Assembly (NCBI GenBank): GCA_037178625.1
Contig: CM074132.1
Span: 186,001-250,000 of the forward strand
Direction of reading: 5' to 3'
Source: Skeletonema tropicum
Taxonomy: Eukaryota; Bacillariophyta; Thalassiosirophyceae; Thalassiosirales; Thalassiosiraceae
DNA: 64,000 nt
Part shown: one piece after another, positions 1 to 11,158 of the stretch
Numbering within the stretch: position 1 is the first letter of the stretch
Layout: every line of letters begins with the position of its first letter
Program-made: the position numbers and the translations under genes
Notes under the pieces: generated by a model
What the model was told of the DNA's origin: nothing
The model's database searches: none
Seen by the model: only the letters and a program-made list of their open reading frames with translations

Positions 1-577
1 AGATTAAAACAAAGAATCAATATTCTATGAGTCTATAATGTATATTTATGGGTGGACTACAACCCCAGCCGTCGCCAGAGCATCAACCTGTGTACAGAAG
101 GCCATTGATTGAGTAGTCTAAGGATAGCAATCATTCGTTCCCTCCGGCATGATTAAGTTGCAGGTCCACAGCATACGCGGCTATCCTATTTCCCCTGTTT
201 CAAGTCAGCATGATCCAAGACACATCGAACACTAGCCAAGTATTTAGCGCCTAGGATTCCACCGCCTCATGGTCTATCATCGACAATTCAATGATTCCAT
301 CATCGCAGTATCAGATATGGGCAAACAGAAATAGTTGCATCGATCCATGCGAGTCTAGAAGCTCTTCTTGTTGCGACCGATCCTCACATGATGTGAGTGA
401 GTCTAGCGTAAGTATATCACTTCGCACGAAAGGCCTTTCGCCTTTTATCCACACGTGTCACAGAAGAGTTGGTGCCTCATCACCTAGCAATAGCAGTCAG
501 CCTACATTATAGGGAAGCTCTGTTCTATGCCCTCGAGGAGAAGTCGATCGATGCAACAATATATCATGTCTTATTAC
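1..577. other. No gene recognised
   Basis: Only short open frames without recognisable motifs. No RNA gene or repeat structure was seen apart from the start of the repeat block that follows. Confidence 0.4.
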
Positions 578-1278
578 CGCAACTGGCATAATGATAGTTC
601 AATCAAGTTTCCATGTGTTGCAGATGCATGACAGAGTTACAGGGCGTTCATGACTTCCAGTTGTGTCTTCCCCAGGACACTTGAGTACGGCGATGCGCAA
701 TGAAACACAAAGCTAATCTCGGTGGTGAAGATCTAGATTCTGCATGATCCGTAGGATCAGATCGTTACAGATATCTTCAGGAGTACAAAGAGATAGTGAT
801 TTACAACCACAAACTCAGCCATAAAGAACAGTTTTACTCTCTCTTCATGCAGGCGACTCGTCCAGCAAGCAGACAGTCTAGCGAGGATGTTCGAGACGAG
901 GATGTTCAGATCCTACAGCGAGACAGATGTGGCCATCTGAATGCCATCCACTTAAAGGACATGTGTGGCTTGTCCTGTACCATAAAGAACAGATTTGCTT
1001 TGGCAATCCAGTCGACTCGTCCAACCAGCAGAGAGTCTAGCGAGGATGTTCGGGTCCTACAGCATACCAGATGTGGCCATCTGAATGCCATCCACTTAAA
1101 GGACATGTGTGGCTTGTCCTGAAGAAGCTAGGTGGCACAGGTGTAACAACACCTTCACGTTCTTACGCGCAACGGCATAATGATATGTTTCAATCAAGTT
1201 CCCATGTGTTGCAGCTGCATGACCTATCAGTGACTTGTTAAGCTCCCATGTGTGTCCCCAGCACACTTGAAGAACAAT
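578..1278. repeat. Nested pair of diverged short repeats
   Basis: Two repeat types sit in an A-B-B'-A' order, all in direct orientation. Repeat A (about 578-684) recurs as A' (about 1168-1270), sharing a start like CGCAACNGGCATAATGATA and an end like GNACACTTGA. Repeat B (about 819-976) recurs as B' (about 979-1121), sharing CCATAAAGAACAG, TCTAGCGAGGATGTTCG and a nearly identical last 50 bases. A 108-codon frame crosses B and B', but it is probably open only because the repeat is. No family recognised. Confidence 0.65.
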
Positions 1279-1764
1279 ATCTTCTTCCCTAATGAATATC
1301 AAGAGATCATTGCATGAATGGGCTCGAGGCCGGCATGTCAGGCAGTCAATTGTTTTTCCGGGAATACCAGAGTTTGCTATCATGTAAGCCGCCGCCCCTA
1401 TAGTCGGAACGACGTGGGTCTGCATAAACTCGTCCACTACAATTTTGATTTTTACTACTGTGGATGCGTCGAGGACCACAGCAATTTTTATTTATCTCTG
1501 AGAACGGGTATCTGTTTGAGGGGAGCTTACGCAATGCAATCTGGTGTGACACTCCTTCGAGAGTAACTACAGCTTGAGGGGAGTGTTTCGATATCGTGTG
1601 GGGTGGACAGACGTCCAGTCAGCCGCCAACTCCGACCTCCATCGGAGCCACGATCCTTGGAACCATCACCTACCATAATTACCTAGTAATTATCACCCTT
1701 ACCATGAGTTCCGCTACGCAGGTAGTGCAGTGGCACCATTAGGAGCCGCACACTGTATCTTGTT

Positions 1765-2294
1765 ATGCGATGTCGGTGGAGACACTGAAAGATAAGGGAG
1801 TTCCGATATCTGTGTGCGATTTGATTTCCAATATGTTGGATGTAGCACATGACAGACACGGTGGAAAGGATGTGTATCGATCTATGTCAGATGTGAGGGA
1901 TGACTTACGGCTTATGCTTGATAAACCTTCGATCTATCTCTACGATCAGGATATGGGGAGTTTATCAACGACTGGATTGAAATTCGATGGCACTCTCTAC
2001 GGTAGAAAAGCCGAGCTGTCCACTATTATCGATGCCTACCGGCGGTCAGCGGTTGGTGAAAGCGAGTCGGTAGTAATATCTGGCAACTCAGGAACGGGCA
2101 AGTCATTTTTGGCGGTTGAAGTCGGGAAGTATGTGATTTCAAACAGAGGAATCTTTCTTTCTGGAAAGTTTGATCAACTGCAACAGGGCAAACCATTCAG
2201 TGCATTGGCGACGGCTTTCAATCATTTCTGCGATTATCTGGTACGCGATCGGACCCTTGCCCTTGCTTCAGTGAAGCAGAAATTGGTCCATCAG
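1765..2294 (+). pseudogene. Internal fragment of the AAA-ATPase gene
   Basis: About 530 bp that is almost identical to 6436-6959 inside the full ATPase gene at 5610-9855. It covers the segment before the ATPase domain, the Walker A loop (GNSGTGKS) and the following region, but not Walker B. Homology starts abruptly at about 1765 and stops at a CAGGTG (2289-2294); the frame then runs into unrelated sequence and a stop at 2316-2318. The copy carries a 6-bp duplication (CTTGCC before CTTGCTTCAGTG) relative to the full gene. The frame is intact, so the copy is recent or still constrained, but with no start context, Walker B or C-terminal region I call it a gene fragment. Confidence 0.85.
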
Positions 2295-3410
2295 GTGTTT
2301 CACTGTATTGTTGTATGATTCTCAAACGACTAGATATTTCCTTATATAATGGTCGCTTTGGGAGACCCCGTAATTGTTGACAAAGTGCAGTAGTTGATGG
2401 ATTTTCATCATTATGGTGGGACACGTAATTTTTGTCATGATGTGAGTATGTTTCGAAGTAGCTTGACTGATCTGATGGCTCTAGCAAGAGACCTCTTATC
2501 ATCTCGTATGAAATTAGGTTGCTACCAGCAACACCTTCGTAGCGTACCTCAACAAGTTCTCGAGTGCTCCTTTCACAGTTGCACCGTCATCGGCCATCAT
2601 GATGTTGATCTTGTTCTTATTACATCTGTTGTAGACGTAATTTTTTGGAGACCGTGAAGAAGATTTAAATGATGAAGAAGGTATATACAACTGAAGAAGG
2701 AAGAATGCTGCATACTCCTTCAGCATTGTATTACAATATAATTATCTTCTACAATATCTCATCCACTAAAAATACCCACTAACGATCAAGCAATGAATAC
2801 TCCTATGTAGTAGTAGGAAGACAAGAATCGAGGGCTATCGAATAAGAAAATCGTACAAAAAATTGGTGAGATTTTTCCACAACTAGGCGACACCGCACAA
2901 AACATGAAACAATGATGTGGGTATAGTATGCCCTCTATAGCACACCTATCAACATGTTGAACCCAAACAGATAGCCAGAAATCCTTGAGTAAGTACATTC
3001 AGATACAATTATTAATTAGTCGACCGGTATATAACTAGTAGATAAAGCGCAAGCATCGGTCCAATATGGCCTATTTCACCTAGTAAATAGTGATTCTTTG
3101 TATGACGCATGCGTATATGAGCACATACATGCAGCCACTGTAATGCGAATAGTCCATACGATAACTCCCAGGGGCTTACTCGAAAGGTAACAACATGTGC
3201 TATCAACTTCTGCCCGGGGGGCTGCGGTGGGCATAGCCAGAGGGTCGATGCAGTAGATTCAGTCAGGATGTGTTTTGTGCGTGTTAGCGAAATCATTCGG
3301 TGAGATTGGTGCAATTTTCTTGGCGAAGATCGAAGATCACGAATCAGTAGCTAATGTAAATTGGAGAACCAGCCCATCCAAGAGATTTTATGGTCTTCCA
3401 AGATCAAGCC
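2295..3410. other. No gene recognised
   Basis: AT-rich sequence between the ATPase fragment and the LTR element. The open frames are short, overlap on both strands and show no domain or splice-supported structure. Confidence 0.4.
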
Positions 3411-3531
3411 TGTTAGTATCCTCGATCTCCCTACTTCCAATCGATGCTATTGATAGATTAGATAGGAGATAAAAGATAATGATTAGAGTATTTCCGTACT
3501 CTACTTGTATCTACGTACGTGTAATCTAACA
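3411..3531 (-). repeat. LTR (3' LTR of the minus-oriented element)
   Basis: 121-bp terminal repeat identical to 4757-4877, with TGTTAG/CTAACA ends, preceded on the minus strand by a run of seven G. Confidence 0.92.
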
Positions 3532-3594
3532 CCCCCCCACAATTCGATATCACGTAGTCGATATCGGATTGTACCAAATAGCATCTCTATCCTT

Positions 3595-4728
3595 TCAATA
3601 AAGGACAAAGGAAGTCCACTTTACAATGAGTGACGTGACCAAGTTGTCTCCAACATCATTGGGGTAATCAAGGGTTGTTTTTGTAACTGAATCATCTGGG
3701 TTACCCCGGTCGATCCCAGGATTCCACTGGCTACCATACAGACCCATTTGATCGCCTGAATGCATTAAGGTAACGGGAATATCAGCCACTAGGTAACCTT
3801 CGTCAATCATAAACGACCACGGTTTTGCCTGCACTCCAGAGTTAGTTCCAATAATATTCTGCTGATCCACATCGTTCATCTTAGGTCCAATACATTTCCT
3901 CTGCTCAACATCGGTTGTCTTAGTTCCAATACAGTTCCGCTGCTTAACATCGGTTGTTTGAGTTCCAATACGTTTCCTCTGCTCAACTTCAGTTGTCTTA
4001 GTTTCAACACAATTCCACTGCTCAATTTCAATTTTGTTAGTTCCAATACGAGTCCTCTGCGCGCTATCATTCAGCACTATATCCGCTGCTGTAACCTCAG
4101 TCGGTTCAAGCTTCATGGAGCTCTCTTCTTCATCAGTATTGTATTCGTCCTCAACCTTCGGTTCAAGCTTCATGGAACTCTCTTCTTCATCAGTATTGTA
4201 TTCGTCCTCAACCTTCGGTTCAAGCTTCATGAATCTCTCTTCTTCATCAGTATTGTATTCGTCCTCAACCTCAAATGCAATATGATTTCGCTGAGTTGCT
4301 GCTAAAAAAATCTTCCCCGCTGTTTCCAGGTCGTGTTGGAGTTGTGGAAGAGTTTCTACTAATTCCTCATACTCGTCACTGTCTTCATAATTAAATGGTT
4401 CATACTGAGTAGATTGCTCAGAGTCGTCAAAGGTGTTAATAAGAGTATCCAAGTTGTGTAGCATGTTATCATGGGCTGCGTACACATCGTCGGCGTCCTC
4501 GACTGGTAAGTACCTAATTGATGTTGTTTGCTTTGTAGGAGGTGTGTCACTGATAAATGTTGGTGAATCTACACGTAGTGTTGTTGCTCCGTTAATAATA
4601 TTGTCATGGCATGTACCTTGTGGAGGTGTGGCAATGACAATTTTGTTTAATAGCGCATGAGTTGCGCCGCCAACAAATTCGTTGGTTGCCAAATTCACAA
4701 ATGGAATTATGGCATAAATGAACTTCAT
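3595..4728 (-). CDS. ORF of the mini LTR element, unknown function
   Basis: 377 aa from an ATG at 4728, fully inside the LTR element. The N-terminus (MKFIYAIIPFVNLA) is hydrophobic enough for a weak signal sequence. The middle is acidic and contains three 19-aa repeats (VEDEYNTDEEESSMKLEPK type, DNA about 4100-4270), followed by five 13-aa repeats (IGTKTTDVEQRNC type, DNA about 3845-4050). The C-terminal 90 residues are non-repetitive and mixed. No zinc knuckle, protease, integrase or RT motif is visible. I do not recognise the protein; it could be a diverged Gag-like product or captured host sequence. An intact 377-codon frame with clean internal repeats suggests it is, or recently was, translated. 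Confidence 0.7.
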   Translation of the reverse strand: MKFIYAIIPFVNLATNEFVGGATHALLNKIVIATPPQGTCHDNIINGATTLRVDSPTFISDTPPTKQTTSIRYLPVEDADDVYAAHDNMLHNLDTLINTFDDSEQSTQYEPFNYEDSDEYEELVETLPQLQHDLETAGKIFLAATQRNHIAFEVEDEYNTDEEERFMKLEPKVEDEYNTDEEESSMKLEPKVEDEYNTDEEESSMKLEPTEVTAADIVLNDSAQRTRIGTNKIEIEQWNCVETKTTEVEQRKRIGTQTTDVKQRNCIGTKTTDVEQRKCIGPKMNDVDQQNIIGTNSGVQAKPWSFMIDEGYLVADIPVTLMHSGDQMGLYGSQWNPGIDRGNPDDSVTKTTLDYPNDVGDNLVTSLIVKWTSFVLY

Positions 4729-4756
4729 TGTTGGTGATTGTATAGGCTCTATAACC

Positions 4757-4877
4757 TGTTAGTATCCTCGATCTCCCTACTTCCAATCGATGCTATTGAT
4801 AGATTAGATAGGAGATAAAAGATAATGATTAGAGTATTTCCGTACTCTACTTGTATCTACGTACGTGTAATCTAACA
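4757..4877 (-). repeat. LTR (5' LTR of the minus-oriented element)
   Basis: 121-bp terminal repeat identical to 3411-3531, followed on the plus side by the target duplication AAGCC. Confidence 0.92.
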
Positions 4878-5207
4878 AAGCCAGCCATAAGTACACCAAC
4901 AAAATATATTTTCTGTACGAACCCTAACCCTAACTTTGACGTGGGAATAAATATACTTTGGGAAACGGTGTCGGAAAGTAAGGGGTCATCTTCAATATGG
5001 TACTGTCAAAATGTCTCACGAGAAGTGCATTTTCATTTGCAGATCAATTCGCACTGAATGATGCATAAGTAAGTACTTGGCTTAATCTACACTTTTAGGA
5101 GTATTCGCTGAGGGAATGCATGGTTGAACTTGCTTGAACCTGCACTCACGGAACCCTGCACTGCACTGCACTTATATTTATTGTTTTGCGTCGTCCCGAC
5201 CGACCCG

Positions 5208-5393
5208 ATGTCTAATGAAAGTAATACAAAGGGAAGTGCTTTTGACCTGAGCATACCACTCTCAGAGTGGATTTCCTTCAAGACGAAAATATTCGGTACA
5301 CAGCAGCCTTCAGGTGGGGAAAATCCCGATGATTACATAATTCCAGCTCTGCAAATTGCCGCTTCACTTTTCATCCAGTGGTGTGTTGATTAG
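5208..5393 (+). pseudogene. N-terminal fragment of the AAA-ATPase gene
   Basis: The frame from ATG 5208 reads MSNES..., then FDLS.PLSEW.., KTKIF, PSGGE, PDDY, ALQIAASL, matching the first 70 or so residues of the full gene at 5610, with small deletions. After ALQIAASL (about 5369) it diverges and stops at 5391-5393. Upstream sequence (TGCACTGCACTTATATTT...GACCCGATGTC) also resembles the full gene's leader. This is a 5' partial duplication lying about 400 bp in front of the parent gene. It could still express a peptide of about 61 aa, but no function is apparent. Confidence 0.8.
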
Positions 5394-5609
5394 AATAAGA
5401 AACAAAGAATCAGTCGTCTCTATTTGCATAGAGAGCTTGTAAATACCACGGTTTTACGCATCCCGCAGTACAGGAATTTCAGAGAAATTGTTCCATAAAT
5501 TGAAGTAGGACTAGTTGGTTTGAAGTTTGTCTGAATCTCGCACGACAAATAAAACAATCCACACAAGTAGCACTATGAAGCTGCACTGTATTTTGTGTTG
5601 ATAGATCCG

Positions 5610-8600
5610 ATGTCTAACATGTCTAATGAAAGCAGTCCAAATAGAAGTCCATTTGACTTGAGCACACCACTCTCAGAGTGGATTTGCTCCTTCAAAACGA
5701 AAATTTTCAGTAAACAGAAACAGCACCCTTCAGGTGGGGAACATGCCGCGATTACAACGTTGCCCGATGATTACTTACTTTCAGCTCTGCAGATTGCCGC
5801 CTCACTTGCGGATCAGATTTGCAAAGCCGAAGAAGATAGTGGTCAATCGCTTATGCCTACGCCGAGCACGCAAGATTGGATAGATAGTATTGCAGTCATT
5901 ACAAATGAAGACCACAGCAATAGCATTCGAGCAGAAATATTGCCGTCTTTATTTTCCGCTACGACCGATAATAATGATTCGGGACGAGCAAGAGATAACG
6001 GAATAATACATTCACTCGGGCTTGTCTTTTATGAACTATTCTCTGGGGGGAAACGGCCTATTGGGATTGAACAAAAACAAGTAGTAGGAGATGATAGGAG
6101 TAGAACTGACGCTGCCGACGGGTCTGAAATTCGGACTGGGACGACGAATGAATTGTTAGAGAGCTTGGATCCACTCCCATTTGATCAAGGTGACGGGACA
6201 ACTGATCTAGAAGCCCTCAGCGGAGTTGATATCAACGGCAGCGATATTTTCACAATGGATGATCTTCATGGCGATGATCCTCTCGCAATAGATGATCTAA
6301 ATAACGGTGATCTTCTCGCAGTTGAAAATCTTCAAGATGAGTACAATGATATTTGGGGAAATAATGACATTGAGGGGTCCCTGCACGGTCAAAATCCAAG
6401 GAAGAAAGAATCGGCAAGTAATAAGAACATTATGTATGCGATGTCGGTGGAGACACTGAAAGATAAAGGAGTTCCGATATCTGTGTGTGATTTGATTTCC
6501 AATATGTTGGATGTAGCAGATGACAGATACGAGGGAGAGGATGTGTATCGATCTGTGTCAGATGTGAGGGATGACTTACAGCTCATGCTTGATAAACCTT
6601 CGATCTATCTCTACGATCAGGATATGGGGAGTTTATCAACGACTGGATTGAAATTCGATGGCACTCTCTACGGTAGAAAAGCCGAGCTATCCACTATTAT
6701 CGATGCCTACCGGCGGTCAGCCGTTGGTGAAAGCGAGTCGGTAGTAATATCTGGCAACTCAGGAACGGGCAAGTCATTTTTGGCGGTTGAAGTCGGGAAG
6801 TATGTGATTTCAAACAAAGGAATCTTTCTTTCTGGAAAGTTTGATCAACTGCAACAGGGCAAACCATTCAGTGCATTGGCGTCGGCTTTCAATCATTTCT
6901 GCGATTATCTGGTACGCGATCGGACCCTTGCTTCAGTGAGGCAGAAATTGGTCAATCAGGTGCGTCGCATACTTGGAAGGGATGCATATTACTTGACCAA
7001 GCTTATACCCACGTTGGCAATCCTTGTGGGGTTGGAAGGAATTGGCTGTAATCAGGATGAAGACAACGTCAACGCCCAGAAGCGACTTCAAATGCTGCTA
7101 TGTCAATTTGTGCAAGTGATATCCAATTCGTTTGCCGCCCCTGTAACTTTATTCCTCGATGACTTGCAGTGGGCAGATTCAGCATCTATCGCAGCTGTGA
7201 ACCAGCTCTTACTTGGTGGTGGCCTCAACTCGCAGAATCAGAATGTACATTTTTTCTTCTTAGGATGTTACCGGGAGGGAGAGGTCGACGGCGGAGTAAA
7301 AGAGGACGCTATTCCATCAGCAAACATCAAACTTGATTCTATAGACGAAGAGACGTTGGGAGCGATGGTCTCGGAAACGTTGCGCCTATCGCCGCGTCTT
7401 ACGCGGACTTTGTCGAGTATAATTTTCCACAGGACGAAGGGGAATCCACTTTTCGTCTCTCGATTGATGATCTCGCTGTGCAAGGATGGTCTACTACGTC
7501 CAAGCTTGCGACGGCGACGATGGGAGTGGGACGAAGAGAAGATCTTACGCCAGACGCTGTCCGATGATGTGGCCGAGTTCCTGTCGCATACGATTCTTGC
7601 GTTGCCCAATCATGTGAAATCAACGCTGAGCATTTTATCTTGTTTTGGATCATCGGTGAATAGTGCCTTCGTCAAGACACTTGAGAGGGTTCTCAAAAGA
7701 AATTTACGTGACGGCATAGAGACAGCTGTCGCTGAAGGATTACTGGACAAGATAGACGATGAATATCGTTTCAGTCACGACCGCATCCAAGAGGCTGCTT
7801 ACAACATGATGAATTGCCTGGATCGGTGCCGCTTTCATTACAGGTATGGTATGGCTTTGGCTCCTAAGCACGATGAAGAGGACGGTTTTCTTTTCACTGC
7901 TGTGAGTCAACTGAATTTAGCGGGACCTGAAGCTGTTGAAGCTGAGAGGCAATACACCATTGTTGCAAATCTCAATCTCAGGGCCGGGAAGAAGGCAATG
8001 GAGATGTCCGATTTTGAAGCAGCTTACTCGTACTTTGATAACGGGATAACGTTTCTGCGGAAAAAGCACTGGGAGGAGCACTATACATTGAGTTTAGAGT
8101 TGTTTAACTTGGCTGCGAACTGTGCCCTCGCCAATAGCGATATCACCAGCTTGAAACTTCTATCTCAACAAGTTATCAAACAGGCTCAGTCATTTGAGGA
8201 CACACTCAACGTTACATATTTCGTTACATGTTCTCTGGCATGGTCATCACTACCAGAATCAATTAAAAAGGGGCTTGATATTCTGTTGAAGCTGGGTATT
8301 GATTTGCGAGGGTGTGGATCGAGTATAGAAGCTTGCGTGAAAGAAACAAAAGATCTGCTTTCACCGTACACTTATGATGAATTATTGAATACCAGAAGAA
8401 TGACTGACTCAACAATGACTATTGCAATGAAATTCCTGAGCAAATTGATGGTAGGAATGGCTCAAATTAAGCCTGAATCAGCGCCGCATGTGGCGAAACA
8501 AATTATTGCACTGTCTGTTGATCACGGCATGAATCCTGTGTCTGCATTAGGCTTTGCGCACTTTGGCTCGTATGCAGCAAAGCTTGGAGATATCAGTGGA

Positions 8601-9855
8601 GGATACAACTACGTGAAACTGGCTTGTTCGTTGCTGGACAAATTAGGGTCAAGAGATAATGCTGGTGAGATCATATGTATACGAACACAAGTCGTATCAT
8701 ACATAGAGCCGCTTCAAGCTACATTAGATTATCATGAGGGATGCGCTGCTGCAATAGCATCTGGTGATATCATCCAAGCAGCTCTCAATTTGTATACAGG
8801 TTATGTATCCTATTTCTACGCTGGTGTGAAGTTACAAACCACAAGAGAAAAAGGTGACGAAGTAATTAACTTCATACGGGAAAGAAAGATGGTGATATTC
8901 TTGCTACAAATGCAACTCATGCAGAATTCTGTACTCAAGTTGATTGGAATGGATGAAGATTCAAAGCAGACTTCGGCCGAGGAAGAGAGCATTCTCGCAA
9001 CCAAGAGCAGTGGCGTCAAGTTGACACACTTCTTTCAGAAGTCATATACCAGCTTCATGTTTCGATTGTACGACGACACCAAAGACTACGCAGAGAAGTT
9101 CTTGGGTAGCGTCACTAGCAGCGCTTGTGCCAATTTGATGGTCTCGCAATCTTTCAATGCATTTTATATTGGTCTCATTTCATTCTGGGTGGCTAGAATG
9201 TCGAGAGACGGAGACAAATGGCACGAAAGAGGCAACAAATCCAAACTGGCATTGAAGAAATGGGCAGAAACGTCTCAGTGGACGTTTGAGAATAAATGGT
9301 ACTTGTTGGAGGCAGAGGAAGCATTTTCTAACAGCAACTTCGATGACGCTAAAATGTACTATGAGAAGGCTGTATCATCAGCCAAAGCTCACAAGGTAAG
9401 ATGAACAGAATGAGTATGCTTTCATATTGCAGGCTCATACCATGGTGTCGTATACTCACTTGTTTTCTGGTATGTATCGCATTTAGTTCGTACACGAAGA
9501 AGCCTTGGCCTGTGAGTTGGCAGCGTATTTCTACTTGGATATAGGGGAGGTCAGCATTGCAGCTGATTACTGTTTGCTTGCACATGAAAGGTATCAAGAA
9601 TGGGTGAGTAACTCATACTGAAATTTGATTTCTATCATTATACATCTGTTTATCAATTGTTGATTTTGTCTCTAATCTTTGTCGGCCTCTTTACAGGGTG
9701 CAATTGGGAAGTGTACAAGTTTGTTCAAGTTCTTTGGTAGCATCATGAACAACTGTGTGGGTTCAAGCTCGGCAATCGCTGCTGGTGTTCAGTCTGATCT
9801 AGCTCAACTACCTGTTGCCTTAGAATTGATTTCAAATGAAGTGAATGAAGGGTAG
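5610..9855 (+). CDS. AAA-type signalling ATPase with degenerate kinase-like N-terminus
   Basis: Three exons by inspection: 5610-9395, 9487-9603, 9697-9855. Introns of 91 and 93 bp have GTAAG/TTTAG and GTGAGT/TTACAG borders, both phase 0; total 1,353 aa. The start is ATG 5610 (the frame is open to a GTG at 5595). Residues about 132-152 (SLGLVFYELFSGG) resemble the C-lobe of a protein kinase, without catalytic motifs. Residues about 355-540 form the AAA domain: LYGR, Walker A GNSGTGKS (382-389) and Walker B TLFLDDLQWAD (about 513-523). The rest is helical, TPR-like, and the small exons supply a conserved-looking ELAAYFY...AHERYQEWGA segment. The layout matches bacterial/fungal/diatom multi-domain kinase ATPases (COG3899 type). 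GAF and histidine-kinase domains are absent, so it ends early or is a shortened paralogue. Two partial copies lie upstream. Confidence 0.8.
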
Positions 9856-10639
9856 CTATTCGCTCATCAATTTGTTGGTCATTTGCCGAAGCTTCCATAG
9901 CGTTTTGGTATTGAAAACATCTCGATGCTGGAGATCAAGTGATAATTGGTAGTAGGCTTGATGCTATTGATGAATCTTGATTTAATTATCTGTCCTCGAG
10001 AGAGATAAGTAGAGAAGAAGCCACGTATGTACTGCTTTCTAACCTCAGGATTCTATCCAGACTTCAGTATCATCCACCTTGTACTAAACTGTAAATGTTT
10101 TACTTCCCAAACATTCAACGACACCACTCATCACTAGTTTATTATGCCATCTTGACAATCTGAAGTTTACTCATGCTCATGACGAATCATCTACTGCATG
10201 TGATGTGCTCTATCTGCACGTCGCATCAAGGGTTCCAGAACAAATAGCATTCCGATGCAAACAATCCTGTGCCGAGCCACCGATCGAGCTGCTCTCGTTG
10301 AAACAATCTATCTGATGCTCTATTGCAGCGAGGGTTGCAATTGGGCAGACGAGCTGCAAGAGTCATAAGTACCTCATTTTCATTTGTCTTTCAAAATGCA
10401 TGATCCTAATTATTATTATTTCTGCCCTCGGCGTATGAAGACTCCAATTGTTGGTTCAATGATGTCTAGGTAGCGATAATGCAACATTTACCTAATTTCC
10501 TAAGTGATATGATATAATGACTTCTCATGTCCATAATATGTATGATCCCTCTCTAGAGGGCTTATCAGACGCACTTTGAAATTTCTGTTATATTTTTGTT
10601 AAAAGATGCCGTGATCATGCTTAGTACATGATTAGCACA
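9856..10639. other. No gene recognised downstream of the ATPase
   Basis: Stop-rich in all frames. If the ATPase family's C-terminal sensor/kinase domains were ever encoded here, no recognisable remnant is left. Confidence 0.4.
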
Positions 10640-10978
10640 TCATATCACGGTTTGGTTTGGCAATAGGCCGACACCTAAAAACTCCCCAAGCTGCCGAAAC
10701 CCGTACCCCTCATACGTCCGTATTTCCATCACAGGATTCGACTCATCAATTCCTCCAAAGCAGTGTATATTCATCCACATTGCTTCGTCAACGTTCTTTG
10801 ATGGTACATTGCTAATTCCGCCAATAATTGTCACGCAATTCTTTGAGGCGAGACTTACTAAGTATCCTCTCTGCCAACAGGATCGGGGATGGAGAGTGAC
10901 AAATTTGAGGAAGGGAAGGAAGGAAGGAAAAGAGGGAAACGGACGAAGACAGACGCTCTCGACAGCTCCATCAATCAT
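10640..10978 (-). CDS. Possible fragment of a diatom-specific protein
   Basis: 112 codons from ATG 10978. The first 30 residues are low quality (poly-Phe/Pro from a simple-sequence tract). The last 75 look like real protein: a hydrophobic stretch, then MWMNIHCFGG, and near the end MEIRTYEGYGFRQ. The EGYG-type C-terminus recalls a diatom family usually ending EGYGARW...FRGFLEP, but here it is shortened. This is pattern recognition only. It may be a pseudogene or a terminal exon whose upstream exons are not identifiable. Confidence 0.3.
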   Translation of the reverse strand: MIDGAVESVCLRPFPSFPSFLPFLKFVTLHPRSCWQRGYLVSLASKNCVTIIGGISNVPSKNVDEAMWMNIHCFGGIDESNPVMEIRTYEGYGFRQLGEFLGVGLLPNQTVI

Positions 10979-11158
10979 TCATCCATCGAGTCTTTTTGTT
11001 CTTTTGACCATGAACCATGAGATTGAATGATAGCGCAATCAAATAAAGTATACTGCCATCAAAATAAAAGACTCAACTACTCTAACAAAGCAGCCAAATA
11101 CGGCATCAAACATTCTACAGCTCTCTCCGTGGCCCCCCCAAAAAACTAATTTTCCATC

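Larger units (their letters stand above)
3411..4877 (-). mobile_element. Mini LTR retrotransposon with one ORF
   Basis: Complete small LTR element. Both LTRs are 121 bp (3411-3531 and 4757-4877), identical by eye, begin TGTTAG and end CTAACA. The element is flanked by the 5-bp target duplication AAGCC (3406-3410 and 4878-4882). On the minus strand a G-rich polypurine tract (GTGGGGGGG, 3532-3540) lies directly before the LTR at 3531-3411, so the element points in the minus direction. The sequence after the other LTR (GGTTATAGAGCC) only loosely resembles an initiator-Met-type primer site. The internal 1.2 kb has no reverse transcriptase, integrase or protease, only the 377-aa ORF at 3595-4728. 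It is therefore non-autonomous (TRIM/LARD-like) and must be mobilised in trans. Identical LTRs imply recent insertion. Confidence 0.9.

Noticed and set aside
4920..4935. AACCCTAACCCTAAC, telomere-like
   Set aside because: Only about two and a half units; an interstitial word, not a telomere.
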